From Bacteroidota bacterium (lineage in GTDB: Bacteria > Bacteroidota > Bacteroidia > UKL13-3), in NCBI GenBank assembly GCA_947446605.1, contig CANFHJ010000016.1:1-35503 (forward strand): a stretch of DNA of 35,503 nucleotides, written 5' to 3'. Of this stretch, positions 1-9,100 are shown in pieces. Made by a program: the position numbers and the translations under genes. Numbering within the stretch: position 1 is the stretch's first letter; the number at the start of each line of letters is the position of its first letter. A model generated the notes under the pieces. That model did not search any database. It was not told the DNA's origin and was given only the letters and a program-made list of their open reading frames with translations.

Positions 1-789
1 AAACTCAATCAGAAAAAAATTAGTGCGTTTAGCATGGATGCAATACCGCGTATTTCGCGTGCGCAAAACATGGATGCTCTTAGCTCACAAGCAAATTTAG
101 CGGGTTATAAAGCCGTTATTTTGGGTGCAGCGCATATGGGAAAAATTTTTCCATTGTTAATGACAGCAGCTGGAACAGTAACTCCAGCTAGGGTTTTAAT
201 ATATGGTGCTGGTGTAGCAGGTTTGCAAGCCATTGCCACTGCAAAACGTTTAGGTGCTATCGTTGAAGTAAGTGACGTTCGTCCAGAAACCAAAGAACAA
301 GTTGAAAGTTTAGGCGGAAAATTTATTGAAGTTAAAACAGAGGAAACTGCCAAAGTAGAAGGCGGTTATGCCAAAGAGGTTTCGGCAGAATATTTAGCAA
401 AACAAAAAGAAGCCGTAAATAAAAGTTTGTTTCAAGCAGATTTAGTTATTACAACGGCTTTGGTAATGGGAAGAAAAGCTCCCGTATTAATTACTGAAGA
501 CCAAGTAAAACAAATGAAGTTGGGCAGTGTAATTGTAGATATGGCCGTTGAACAAGGTGGTAACTGTGAGTTAAGCGAATTGGATAAAATTGCAATAAAA
601 CATGGTGTTTCTATCATTGGTCAGAGCAATTTGCCAAGTACCTTGCCTCAAAATGCCAGTGAATTGTATGCCAAAAATATCCAAAATTTATTAACGCATT
701 TGGCCACTAAAGATGGCTTTAAATGGGAACTAGAAGAAGATATTACCAAAGGAACATTAATGTGTCACCAAGGTGCTATCTTAAAATAA
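1..789 (+). CDS. pntAA: NAD(P) transhydrogenase alpha subunit, NAD-binding part (5' truncated)
   Basis: This is the NAD(H)-binding domain I subunit of proton-translocating transhydrogenase, which transfers hydride between NADH and NADP+ using the proton gradient. The frame is open from base 1, so the true start lies before the window and about 263 codons are visible. The family-typical stretch FSMDAIPRISRAQNMDALSS lies at the very start. The Rossmann nucleotide motif GAGVAG follows at bases 208-225, with SDVRPE after it, and the protein ends in KGTLMCHQGAILK. The alpha subunit is split here: the membrane part is the separate gene that begins 44 bases downstream, and pntB follows. The protein acts at the cytoplasmic face of the inner membrane. 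The identification is firm; only the N-terminal end is unknown. Confidence 0.95.
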   Translation, partial: KLNQKKISAFSMDAIPRISRAQNMDALSSQANLAGYKAVILGAAHMGKIFPLLMTAAGTVTPARVLIYGAGVAGLQAIATAKRLGAIVEVSDVRPETKEQVESLGGKFIEVKTEETAKVEGGYAKEVSAEYLAKQKEAVNKSLFQADLVITTALVMGRKAPVLITEDQVKQMKLGSVIVDMAVEQGGNCELSELDKIAIKHGVSIIGQSNLPSTLPQNASELYAKNIQNLLTHLATKDGFKWELEEDITKGTLMCHQGAILK

Positions 790-833
790 GCAATCATAAA
801 TTATTCATTCATCAAAAATATTAAGCATCTACT

Positions 834-1127
834 ATGTTAGAATTTATAAACGAAAACCTGCAATTATTTTACCTCATTATCCTGATGATATTTGTAGGTA
901 TTGAATTAATAGGCCATGTGCCAAGTGTATTACATACACCCTTAATGAGCGGTGCTAATGCCATTCATGGTGTGGTTATTATTGGTTCAATCATTGTTAT
1001 GGGCCAAGCAGACCATACACTTTCCTTGCTACTTGGCTTTTTGGCCGTAATTCTTGGAACCCTAAATGTGGTGGGTGGTTTTGTGGTTACCGACCGTATG
1101 TTGGAAATGTTTAAGAAAAAGAAATAG
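834..1127 (+). CDS. pntAB: NAD(P) transhydrogenase alpha subunit, membrane part
   Basis: A 97-residue membrane protein matching the short domain II portion that follows the NAD-binding domain in fused PntA proteins. The first ~25 residues are mostly hydrophobic. The recognisable core is GIELIGHVPSVLHTPLMSGANAIHGVVIIG, split here as VPSVLHTPLMSGANAIHG. Two further hydrophobic segments follow, and the protein ends in a lysine-rich tail (MFKKKK). With PntB it forms the proton channel in the inner membrane. It sits between pntAA (44-base gap) and pntB (32-base gap) in one apparent operon. The three-gene arrangement is known from many bacteria, such as Rhodospirillum. Confidence 0.95.
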   Translation: MLEFINENLQLFYLIILMIFVGIELIGHVPSVLHTPLMSGANAIHGVVIIGSIIVMGQADHTLSLLLGFLAVILGTLNVVGGFVVTDRMLEMFKKKK

Positions 1128-1159
1128 ATCACATTTAACCAAACAAAGAAGAGATTATT

Positions 1160-2593
1160 ATGAATCAATATATATTACAAATCATTTATCTGATAGCATC
1201 GGTTACGTTCATTATTGGATTAAAATTTTTAGGTAATCCTGCCACTGCACGTAAGGGAAATTTAATTGCGGCCTTTGGTATGACGATTGCCATTTTTGGA
1301 ACTATCTTTTTATATACCTACAATGAGAATGGTGAAGCAAAACACTTGCACAATTTACCATTGATTTTTGGAGCTTTGGTAGTTGGAACAGTTTTAGGTT
1401 GGATTGCAGCTAAAAAAGTTCAAATGACTGCTATGCCAGAAATGGTGAGTTTGTTCAATGGTATGGGTGGTGCTTGTGCCATGCTTATTTCTATTATTGA
1501 ATTTCAACACCTAACAGAAAATCCAAACCTTGATTTTGCCTCACTTCCTGTTGGCCATATTCTTACCATTATTATTGGTATGATAATCGGTTCAATATCA
1601 TTTGCAGGAAGTATGGTGGCATGGGGTAAACTGAGCGGAAATGTGAAAGACAAATCATTTGGCAAACAACAATTTATCAATGTTGGTTTAATGTTGGTGA
1701 TTTTGCTTATGGCCTATATGGTTGTATTTAATGGAGGCGAAAATGCTGTAAGTTTATTCTATGGCGTTTTGGTGCTTTCATTAATTTACGGTGTCTTATT
1801 TGTAATGCCAATTGGCGGCGCAGATATGCCTGTTGTAATTTCATTGCTTAACTCATTTACAGGTGTGGCTGCTGCTTGCGGTGGTTTCTTGTATGATAAC
1901 AAAGTAATGTTAGTAGGTGGTATCCTAGTTGGTTCGGCCGGAACATTATTAACTATTGTAATGTGTAAAGCAATGAACCGTTCATTGCTCAATGTATTAA
2001 TTGGAAACTTTGGTGGTGGTGCAAAAGGCGAAGCTGCAGGTAGCTCAACTTTTGAAGGAAGTATCAAAGAAGTGAGTGCAAGTGATGCAGCTATTTTAAT
2101 GCGTTATGCCAAAAAAGTAATAATCGTTCCTGGTTATGGTTTAGCGGTAGCGCAAGCCCAACATGTGGTGCACGATTTAGAATTGTTGTTAGAATCTGAA
2201 GGCATTGAAGTGAAATATGCCATTCATCCAGTTGCGGGTCGTATGCCTGGTCATATGAATGTATTGTTGGCAGAAAGTAATGTGAGCTATGATAAATTGG
2301 TAGAAATGGAAGAAATCAATCCTGAGTTTAATACCACTGATGTTGTATTGGTTGTAGGTGCAAACGACGTGGTGAATCCAGCTGCTAAAACAGATCCTAA
2401 TTCTCCAATATTTGGTATGCCAATTTTAGATGTAGAAAATGCGGCCAATGTAATTGTAAACAAACGTTCCATGAAAGCAGGCTATGCGGGTATTGAAAAC
2501 GAGTTGTTCTATAAACCAAAAACAAGTATGCTATTTGGTGATGCAAAAAAAGCATTAACCCAATTGGTTTCTGAAATTAAGGCTTTGGGATAA
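1160..2593 (+). CDS. pntB: NAD(P) transhydrogenase beta subunit
   Basis: A 477-residue protein, the usual length for PntB. Residues 1 to about 285 are a run of hydrophobic helices (membrane domain II). The last ~180 residues are the NADP(H)-binding domain III, with the fingerprint PGYGLAVAQAQ, then VAGRMPGHMNVLLAE, GANDVVNPAA and KRSMKAGYAGIENELF. It exchanges hydride with the NAD site of PntAA while protons move through the membrane part, and usually supplies NADPH. The ATG at 1160 is preceded by a purine-rich stretch (AAAGAAGAG) that could serve as a weak ribosome binding site. It is the last gene of the pnt operon and is followed by a strong hairpin terminator. No defects are seen. Confidence 0.97.
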   Translation: MNQYILQIIYLIASVTFIIGLKFLGNPATARKGNLIAAFGMTIAIFGTIFLYTYNENGEAKHLHNLPLIFGALVVGTVLGWIAAKKVQMTAMPEMVSLFNGMGGACAMLISIIEFQHLTENPNLDFASLPVGHILTIIIGMIIGSISFAGSMVAWGKLSGNVKDKSFGKQQFINVGLMLVILLMAYMVVFNGGENAVSLFYGVLVLSLIYGVLFVMPIGGADMPVVISLLNSFTGVAAACGGFLYDNKVMLVGGILVGSAGTLLTIVMCKAMNRSLLNVLIGNFGGGAKGEAAGSSTFEGSIKEVSASDAAILMRYAKKVIIVPGYGLAVAQAQHVVHDLELLLESEGIEVKYAIHPVAGRMPGHMNVLLAESNVSYDKLVEMEEINPEFNTTDVVLVVGANDVVNPAAKTDPNSPIFGMPILDVENAANVIVNKRSMKAGYAGIENELFYKPKTSMLFGDAKKALTQLVSEIKALG

Positions 2594-2611
2594 TTAGAAA
2601 ATCCTATAAAG

Positions 2612-2649
2612 AAAAAGCGCAAGTGTAATTTTACACTTGCGCTTTTTTT
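2612..2649. terminator. Bidirectional intrinsic terminator between pntB and the DUF4159 gene
   Basis: A perfect inverted repeat with arms AAGCGCAAGTGTAA (2615-2628) and TTACACTTGCGCTT (2631-2644). It has a T tract on the right (2643-2649) and an A tract on the left (2612-2616). It therefore works as a hairpin plus U-run in both directions, and it sits between the convergent stop codons of pntB and the 2657-3313 gene. Confidence 0.9.
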
Positions 2650-2656
2650 ATGTTTA

Positions 2657-3313
2657 TTATTTTGTAAAAGCGTATTGTAAAATGTTCGAACCCATTTGCA
2701 AGGCTTTTAGTCTTATAGCTTCTGGGTCTTTATAAATCTCTTGGTCTTCCCAACCATTTCCCAAATCACATTCATAGGTATAGAAGCAAACCAATCTGCC
2801 TTCATAAATCAATCCAAAGCCTTGTGGTGCTTTGTTATCGTGCTCGTGTACCTTTGGGAGTCCATTGTTAAATTGAAAGTTCTGGTGGTAGATGGGGTGG
2901 TTAAAAGGTAATTCAACAAAGCTCAATTCTGGGAATACTTTTTTCATTTCCCTTCTAAAGAATTTATCTAAACCATAATTATCATCTGCATGTAAAAAGC
3001 CACCTGCAATTAAATAGTTGCGCAAGTTTTTAGCTTCTTGGTCGCTGAAAAGAATATTGCCATGCCCCGTTAAATGTACAAATGGGTAATTAAACAATTC
3101 GGCACTTCCTACTTCAACAATATCTTCTTCCTCTGCTAAATTTAGATGTAATTCCTTGTTGCAAAAATGAATTAAGTTAGGCAGAGAGGTTTTGTTGGCA
3201 TACCAATCGCCACCACCATTGTATTTGAGTTTGGCAATTTTTATGGAAGGTGGTCCAAAACTTTGCAAGGCAACACAAACACAAATAAAAGTGAAAAGGC
3301 GGTTTAATTTCAT
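2657..3313 (-). CDS. DUF4159 family protein, probably exported
   Basis: About 218 residues matching the DUF4159 family, which is common in Bacteroidota and has a glutamine-amidotransferase-like fold; its function is unproven. The N-terminus MKLNRLFTFICVCVALQSFG is a signal-peptide-like hydrophobic segment. The core reads KLKYNGGGDWYAN, then FPFVHLTGHG-type sequence (FNYPFVHLTGHGNILFS), then GGFLHADDNYG, all typical of the family. An upstream in-frame ATG at 3328 would add five residues (MHICY). I prefer 3313 because it gives a normal signal peptide. The gene lies 51 bases downstream of rsmE on the same strand and is probably the last gene of that operon. Its stop codon is 7 bases from the shared terminator. 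Confidence 0.8.
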   Translation of the reverse strand: MKLNRLFTFICVCVALQSFGPPSIKIAKLKYNGGGDWYANKTSLPNLIHFCNKELHLNLAEEEDIVEVGSAELFNYPFVHLTGHGNILFSDQEAKNLRNYLIAGGFLHADDNYGLDKFFRREMKKVFPELSFVELPFNHPIYHQNFQFNNGLPKVHEHDNKAPQGFGLIYEGRLVCFYTYECDLGNGWEDQEIYKDPEAIRLKALQMGSNILQYAFTK

Positions 3314-3364
3314 ATAACAAATATGCATGCTTGAAAGTTTAATTCAAGTAAATTTTAATGGTAT

Positions 3365-4078
3365 CTATTCTTGGGCTTTGGCGGCAAACAGGCTAATGCC
3401 AAATATTGCGGCGGTTTCGGCTCGTAAAATGGAATTGCCCAATGAGCAGGTTTGATAGCCTTTTTTTAGGGCCAATTCAATTTCTCTTTGGGTAAAATCA
3501 CCTTCTGGTCCAATGAGTAACAAAGATTTTGCCGCTGGCGGACAAGGAATTTGTTTAAACAAATGTTGGGTGCTTTCTTCTTCGCACCAGGCAATATATT
3601 TACTAGCATTTTCATGATTTGCTTTCATGAAATTTTCAAAGGAAACCAATTCGTTTAATTGAGGGAGGTAATATTGTTTGCTTTGTTTAATGGCTGCAAT
3701 GGCAATTTTTTCGCAACGTGCCAGGTTTATTTTGGCTCGTTCCGAATTGCTTGTTTCTATAAAACTAATTTCGTCTACCCCAATTTCAATGGCTTTTTCG
3801 AGCATCCATTCCATTCTGTCAAAGCTCTTTGTTGGCGCAATGGCAAGGTGAAGGTGGTAGTTTCTATTGGGCGTGTGGGTTTTCTTACTTAGGATGGTGC
3901 CGCTACATTTTTTAGGATTATCACTGTCAATAATTGCAATGGCCTCCGTCCCTTTTCCATCAATCAAAATAAGTTGGTCACCTATTTTTTTTCTTAAAAC
4001 GCGCACACAATGTTTCGATTCTTCTTCAGAAAAAACAAATGTGTTACTGTCTAAATTAGCTAAATAAAATAATTGCAT
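3365..4078 (-). CDS. rsmE: 16S rRNA (uracil-1498-N3)-methyltransferase
   Basis: A 237-residue RsmE of normal length, a SPOUT-fold enzyme that methylates N3 of U1498 in 16S rRNA (E. coli numbering) using S-adenosylmethionine. The N-terminal PUA-like part carries HCVRVLRKKIGD. The middle has the helix WMLEKAIEIGVDEI, and SERAKINLARCEKIAIAAIKQ matches the conserved region before the knot. The C-terminal trefoil-knot SAM site is LLIGPEGDFT (residues 187-196) plus LGNSILRAETA (213-223). It starts one base after the stop of the upstream small membrane protein gene, so the two are very likely translationally coupled. Confidence 0.95.
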   Translation of the reverse strand: MQLFYLANLDSNTFVFSEEESKHCVRVLRKKIGDQLILIDGKGTEAIAIIDSDNPKKCSGTILSKKTHTPNRNYHLHLAIAPTKSFDRMEWMLEKAIEIGVDEISFIETSNSERAKINLARCEKIAIAAIKQSKQYYLPQLNELVSFENFMKANHENASKYIAWCEEESTQHLFKQIPCPPAAKSLLLIGPEGDFTQREIELALKKGYQTCSLGNSILRAETAAIFGISLFAAKAQE

Positions 4079-4079
4079 T

Positions 4080-4367
4080 TTAAGGTTTCCAAGTCTTTAC
4101 AAGTTTATATAAAATTGCAATGAATCCAATAAGGGAAAGCGTAAAAGCAAACCAGGTGAAATACAATTCAGCCATGGTATTTATTTGAAAAGTATGGCTT
4201 GGGAATATTTCGGTTCGACCCAAGAGCACTTCATTAGAAGCTATACCAGGATATAAATAATGTGCAATTAATTTGTTAAGGGTAATTAAAATAAACAATA
4301 AGAATGCACCTCCCAATACCATGAGGTTTAAGGAATAGAGAATGCTTACTTCTTTTTTATTTGTCAA
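4080..4367 (-). CDS. Small two-helix membrane protein, function unknown
   Basis: Up to 95 residues, not recognised. It has two clear hydrophobic helices (about residues 9-32 and 69-90) separated by a polar loop of about 35 residues, and a C-terminal KTWKP. The frame from 4367 opens with a TTG codon, and an in-frame stop lies only three codons upstream. The start is therefore either this TTG (giving MTNKKEV) or the internal ATG at residue 16 (MVLGGAFL). The TTG start leaves the first helix intact and is preferred. The gene ends one base before rsmE, which suggests a small operon with rsmE and the DUF4159 gene. It could be a house-keeping accessory membrane protein, but nothing in the sequence names a role. 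Confidence 0.65.
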   Translation of the reverse strand: MTNKKEVSILYSLNLMVLGGAFLLFILITLNKLIAHYLYPGIASNEVLLGRTEIFPSHTFQINTMAELYFTWFAFTLSLIGFIAILYKLVKTWKP

Positions 4368-4388
4368 TTTGCGCTGTTATTGGTTCGC

Positions 4389-4396
4389 CAAAAATA
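4389..4396 (-). promoter_or_regulatory. Candidate -7 box for the small membrane protein/rsmE operon
   Basis: Read on the minus strand this is TATTTTTG, a perfect match to the Bacteroidota -7 element TAnnTTTG, about 20 bases before the TTG start at 4367. No convincing -33 TTTG was found 17-19 bases upstream. The box overlaps the T tract of the pckA terminator, so a chance match in T-rich DNA is possible. Confidence 0.35.
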
Positions 4397-4428
4397 AAAA
4401 AGAGACACCCAAATGAGTGTCTCTTTTT
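4396..4428 (-). terminator. Intrinsic terminator of pckA
   Basis: Arms AGAGACAC (4401-4408) and GTGTCTCT (4417-4424) with an 8-base loop, extended by flanking A and T tracts. On the minus strand the stem is followed by a T run. It lies just downstream of the pckA stop codon. Confidence 0.85.
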
Positions 4429-4448
4429 ATAAAAGTATTAAACAAGTA

Positions 4449-6044
4449 TTAAGCTTGTTGTGTAGCTTTTGGTGCAGCAGCTAAAATTTCTGAATCAACA
4501 CCACTTGCATATTGTTCAAAGTTTTTAACAAACATATTTGCCAATTTATTTGCTTGTGCATCGTAAGCAGTTTTGTCGGCCCAAGTATTGCGAGGGTTCA
4601 ATAATTCTGCTGGAACATTAGGGCAAGTAGTTGGCATTTGGTATCCAAAAATTGGATGCGATTCAAATGCTACATTGTTCAATTCGCCATTTAAAGCAGC
4701 GGTAATCATAGCGCGGGTTAAAGGCAATTTCATTCTTGAACCTACACCGTATGCACCACCTGTCCAACCAGTATTAATTAACCATACATTGATATTAGGA
4801 ATGGCTTTGATTTTTTCTCCCAACATTTTAGCGTATTTACCCGGGTGCAATGGAAGAAAAGCTTTTCCAAAACATGCCGAGAAAGTTGCTTGAGGCTCTG
4901 TAACACCAGCTTCTGTACCAGCTACTTTTGCAGTGTAGCCACTGATAAAGCTATACATAGCTTGGCCTACGCTCAGTTTTGAGATTGGAGGCAATACACC
5001 AAATGCATCTGCTGTTAAGAAGAAAATATTTTCAGGAGCATCACCCAAAGAAGGCACGGCAATATTGTCGATGGCATTAATTGCGTATGCAGCACGGGTG
5101 TTTTCAGTTACCGAAATATTGGTATAATCAACAGTAGATGTACCAGGAATAAAACGGGTGTTTTCCAATAAGGCACCAAACTGAATGGCATTGAAAATTT
5201 GTGGTTCTTTTTCTTGGGTTAAGTCAACACATTTTGCGTAGCATCCACCTTCAAAATTAAATACACTGTCTTCAGCCCAACCGTGCTCATCATCACCAAT
5301 TAATTTGCGGTCTGGATCTGCGCTCAAGGTAGTTTTACCTGTGCCAGATAAACCAAAGAAAATAGCAGTATCACCATTTTTGCCAATGTTTGCAGAGCAA
5401 TGCATGGAAAGGGTATTGCGTTCTTCTGGAAGAATATAATTCAATACGGTGAAAATACCTTTTTTCATTTCACCGGTATAGCCACTACCACCTACTAAAA
5501 TAATTTTTCTAGTAAAATCAATGATAGAAAAATTATGTTGGCGTGTGCCATCTTCTGCAGCCACCGCTTTAAAGCTAGGTGCATTAAGGATCAACCATTC
5601 TGGTTCGTAATTTTTTTGTTCTTCTTCGCTAGGACGTAAGAATAAATTATAGCAGAATAAATTGTGGTAGGCTGTTTCGTTGATGATACGAATTTTTAAT
5701 TTATAACGATCGTCGGCACAAGCATAAGCATCGCGGGCATAAACTTGTTTGCCAGCATAATGTTTAACTACCTTATCTAATAAAGCTTCAAATTTACTAG
5801 GCTCAAATTTGAAGTTTACATCACCCCACCAAACGGTGTTTTCAGTTTTGGCATCACAAACAGTAAATTTGTCTTTAGGAGATCTTCCTGTAAACTCACC
5901 AGTATCAGCCATAAGGGCGCCGGTATCGTTCAATGTTCCTTCTCCGTTAACAATGGCATGTCTAACCAATTCGGCAGGAGTTAAATTCATGTAGGCCTTG
6001 GAGGCGGCTTTCAATACGCTTTCTGAAATGTCTTTGTTTGTCAT
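4449..6044 (-). CDS. pckA: Phosphoenolpyruvate carboxykinase (ATP)
   Basis: The enzyme interconverts oxaloacetate plus ATP with PEP plus CO2 plus ADP, at the gluconeogenesis/anaplerosis branch point. Counted from 6044 it has 531 residues, normal for the ATP-dependent family. The substrate-binding motif GRSPKDKF is near residue 53. The P-loop (kinase-1a) motif GLSGTGKT spans about 231-238, and kinase-2 is LIGDDEHGW (about 248-256). The frame also allows an ATG at 6077, but that codon lies inside the best promoter box (6075-6082), so 6044 is much more likely. The gene stands alone, with its own promoter and terminator. Its reaction involves CO2, which is of interest beside the inorganic-carbon transport genes further along. 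Confidence 0.96.
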   Translation of the reverse strand: MTNKDISESVLKAASKAYMNLTPAELVRHAIVNGEGTLNDTGALMADTGEFTGRSPKDKFTVCDAKTENTVWWGDVNFKFEPSKFEALLDKVVKHYAGKQVYARDAYACADDRYKLKIRIINETAYHNLFCYNLFLRPSEEEQKNYEPEWLILNAPSFKAVAAEDGTRQHNFSIIDFTRKIILVGGSGYTGEMKKGIFTVLNYILPEERNTLSMHCSANIGKNGDTAIFFGLSGTGKTTLSADPDRKLIGDDEHGWAEDSVFNFEGGCYAKCVDLTQEKEPQIFNAIQFGALLENTRFIPGTSTVDYTNISVTENTRAAYAINAIDNIAVPSLGDAPENIFFLTADAFGVLPPISKLSVGQAMYSFISGYTAKVAGTEAGVTEPQATFSACFGKAFLPLHPGKYAKMLGEKIKAIPNINVWLINTGWTGGAYGVGSRMKLPLTRAMITAALNGELNNVAFESHPIFGYQMPTTCPNVPAELLNPRNTWADKTAYDAQANKLANMFVKNFEQYASGVDSEILAAAPKATQQA

Positions 6045-6074
6045 AATCAGTTGATTGTCTGTTTTAGTATGGGG

Positions 6075-6105
6075 CAAAATTAGCTTTTACTTTGGGTTCA
6101 CAAAA
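6075..6105 (-). promoter_or_regulatory. pckA: Promoter of pckA (Bacteroidota -33/-7 type)
   Basis: On the minus strand the sequence reads TTTTG, 18 bases, then TAATTTTG. This is a full match to the Bacteroidota consensus TTTG-N17-19-TAnnTTTG, about 30 bases before the ATG at 6044. It is the best promoter in the window and fixes the start codon of pckA. Confidence 0.75.
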
Positions 6106-6139
6106 CCCAAATTTTATCAAGGGCGAAATTGCCCTTGAT
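6091..6139 (-). terminator. Two tandem hairpins after czcA (probable terminator)
   Basis: The first hairpin has arms ATCAAGGGC (6116-6124) and GCCCTTGAT (6131-6139), with loop GAAATT. The second has arms TTTGGGTT (6091-6098) and AACCCAAA (6104-6111). Both lie between the czcA stop and the pckA start. The T runs are poor, so termination is inferred from position and stem strength. The second hairpin overlaps the -33 element of the pckA promoter. Confidence 0.55.
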
Positions 6140-6177
6140 ACTCAAGCTAAAAAATGACTAAAATCAGCGAAATTATC

Positions 6178-9100
6178 CTAGGCAACGTGCTGTTTTCTAT
6201 AGAAAATTCGGGCGTAAATAGGAAAAACCAATAGGATTAGGATGGTAGCTGTTATTAAGCCCCCAATTATGACAATTGCCAGTGGTTTTTGGGTTTCTGA
6301 TCCAATTCCTGTTGAAACTGCTGCTGGCATTAAACCAATTGCCGCCATTAAGGCTGTCATTACCACCGGTCTAATTCTGGATTTAACGCCTTGCTTTATG
6401 GCCTCATCCAGCGGCATGTCATTGTGTAAATTCTTTCGAAAGACGGAAATAAGGATAACGCCATTTTGAACGCAAATTCCAAACAACGCAATAAATCCAA
6501 CACCAGCAGAAATGCCAAAATTGGTCCCCGTTATGAGTAAGGCTAAAATTCCTCCTATGATGGCAAATGGAACATTAACCAGTACCAAGGCAGAATCTAC
6601 CACATTGCCAAACATGATAAATAGAATTATAAAAATGGTAATTAAGGAGATGGGAACCACCTGACTTAATCTTTTTGTGGCACGCACCTGATTTTCAAAT
6701 TCGCCCGTCCAAGTAATGCTATAGCCTTTTGGCAATTTAATATTGGCAGTCACATTTTTTTGTGCTTCTGCAATGGTTGAACCTAAATCGCGTTCACGCA
6801 CAGAGAATTTAACCCCAATAAAACGGTTGTTGTTATCGCGATAAATGAAGGCCGGTCCTGTTAAAGTTCTAATAGTTGCAATTTCACTTAAAGGAATTTT
6901 TTGTCCATTTAAAGAAGGAACCATCAGGTGTTTTAAATCCGCTTCGGTTCTTCTAAATTCTTCTGGGTAACGAATTCTGATATCAAATTTTCTTTCGCCT
7001 TCATATTTGATATTTGCTGTTTTGCCTCCAATGGCCATTTCAATAACAGCTTGCGCATCGGCTACGGCAATGCCATACATGCCCATTTTTTGATCGTTAA
7101 GAATGATTTGCATTTCGGGCTGACCAACATTTCTCAAGATGCCCGCATCCTTGATGCCGTTTACAGGTGAAATTTGTGCTAATACTTTATTGGCTATTTC
7201 ATCCAATTTTTCCAGGTCTTCCCCATAAATTTTTACGGCATTATTGGCATTCATTCCCGCAACTGCTTCTGCAACGTTATCAATAATAGGTTGCGAATAA
7301 TTGTAATTGATGCCTTGCAATTGTTTGAGGGATTTGTCCATTTCCTCAATCAAGCCATCTAACGTTATTTTTCGATCCCAATCTTCTTTTGGCTTAAGGT
7401 TTACTTGCATTTGCACGTAATAAAAACCACTTGGGTCGGTACCATCATTTGACCTGCCTGTTTGAGACAATACGCCGTTAACCTCAGGAAATGCGCGCAA
7501 CTTGCCTCTCAATACACTTACCATTTTAACGGTTTCTTTCAGGCTCATGCTCATAGGCATTTTTGCTTCTACCCACAGCGCACCTTCGTTTAATTGGGGT
7601 AAAAATTCTGTGCCTAAAAATTTGGCAGAAAATAAAGTGGTTCCAATAATTAAACTCGAGATAAGAATGGTTTTTCTCTTGTGGTCGTAACACCATTGAA
7701 ATCCAATCATCACATATTTTTGAATAAATTCAACAATTCTATTGTGCTTTTCATGCACATCTTTATTCAATAAAATACGTGCTAAAACTGGTACCAAGGT
7801 TAAGGTAAAAATAAGTGCACCAAGTAATGCAAAACCTAAGGTGTAGGCCAAAGGAGAGAACATTTTACCTTCTACTTTTTGAAAGGCAAAAATGGGAACA
7901 AGTGCTGTAATAATAATAAGTTTTGAAAAGAATACCGCCTTGCCTAATTCACCGCCTGTTTTCTTTATTAAGCCATTTTTTAATAAGAGGTTAAACTTCT
8001 CTTTTCCTTTTTCATGGTATTTTAAATCGAGGGCCACAAATATGCCCTCCACCATGACGACGGCTCCATCTATTATAATTCCAAAATCTATGGCACCTAA
8101 AGAAAGCAAATTGGCACTCATGCCTTTTAACTTTAAGCAGAAAAATGCAAACAACAAGGACAAAGGAATTATTATGGAAACAATAAGCGTAGTGCGCCAA
8201 TCGGCCATAAAAAGAAATACAATTACCGTAACTAAAATAATTCCTTCAAGCAAATTATGCATTACTGTTTTGGTCGTAAAACTCATGAGGTTGTCGCGGT
8301 CGTAAAACGTTTCCATTTTCACATCGTCTGGCAAAACCCTGTCGTTTATATCTGCAATTTTTGCTTTCAAACGTTCCAAAACTTCTGATGGATTTTCACC
8401 TTTGCGCATTACCACAATTCCTTCCACCATATCGTCTTTGTCGTTCATACCTACCTGGCCAACCCTTGGTGCATCTGATTCTACAACCTCTGCCAAGTTC
8501 TTTACCAATACTGGGTTGCCGCCAATATTTTCTACAATAATGTTTTCTATGTCTTCTATTTTCCCTAAAAGGCCAATACCTCTCACCACATAAGCTTGCC
8601 CATTTTTTTCTATTACATCACCACCTACATTTACATTACTTCTGTTAACAGCAGAATATACATCAAGCGGTGTAAGTTCATATTTGGCAAGGAAATTAGG
8701 GTTTACACGTATCTCGTATATTTTTTCTCTACCACCAAAAGCTACCACATCTGCTACACCGGCTACCGAGCGCAATTGCCTATCAATAACCCAATTTTGA
8801 AGCGTTAGTAATTCGCGGGTATCTTTGGTTGGACTTCTTAAAACGTAACGGAAAATCTCTCCTGTAGGGCCATAAGGTGGCTGCACATCAGGTTCTACAC
8901 CATCTGGCAATTGCACGTTTCTAAGTTGGTTATTAACTTGTTGTCGGGCAAAGAAATCTTCTACATCATCCTCAAAAATAATTTTGATAACAGATAGTCC
9001 AAACATGGTAATACTGCGCACATTTGTTTTGCGCTGTATGGAGTTCATGCTAACTTCTATTGGGATCGTAACAAAACGTTCAATTTCTTCGGCGCTTCTG

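Noticed and set aside
6045-6077. Upstream pckA start codon at 6077
   Set aside because: This ATG lies inside the TAATTTTG promoter box, so it would not be in the transcript.
7892-8305. A 137-codon plus-strand reading frame inside czcA
   Set aside because: It is a shadow of the czcA coding frame, with low-complexity composition and no domain resemblance.
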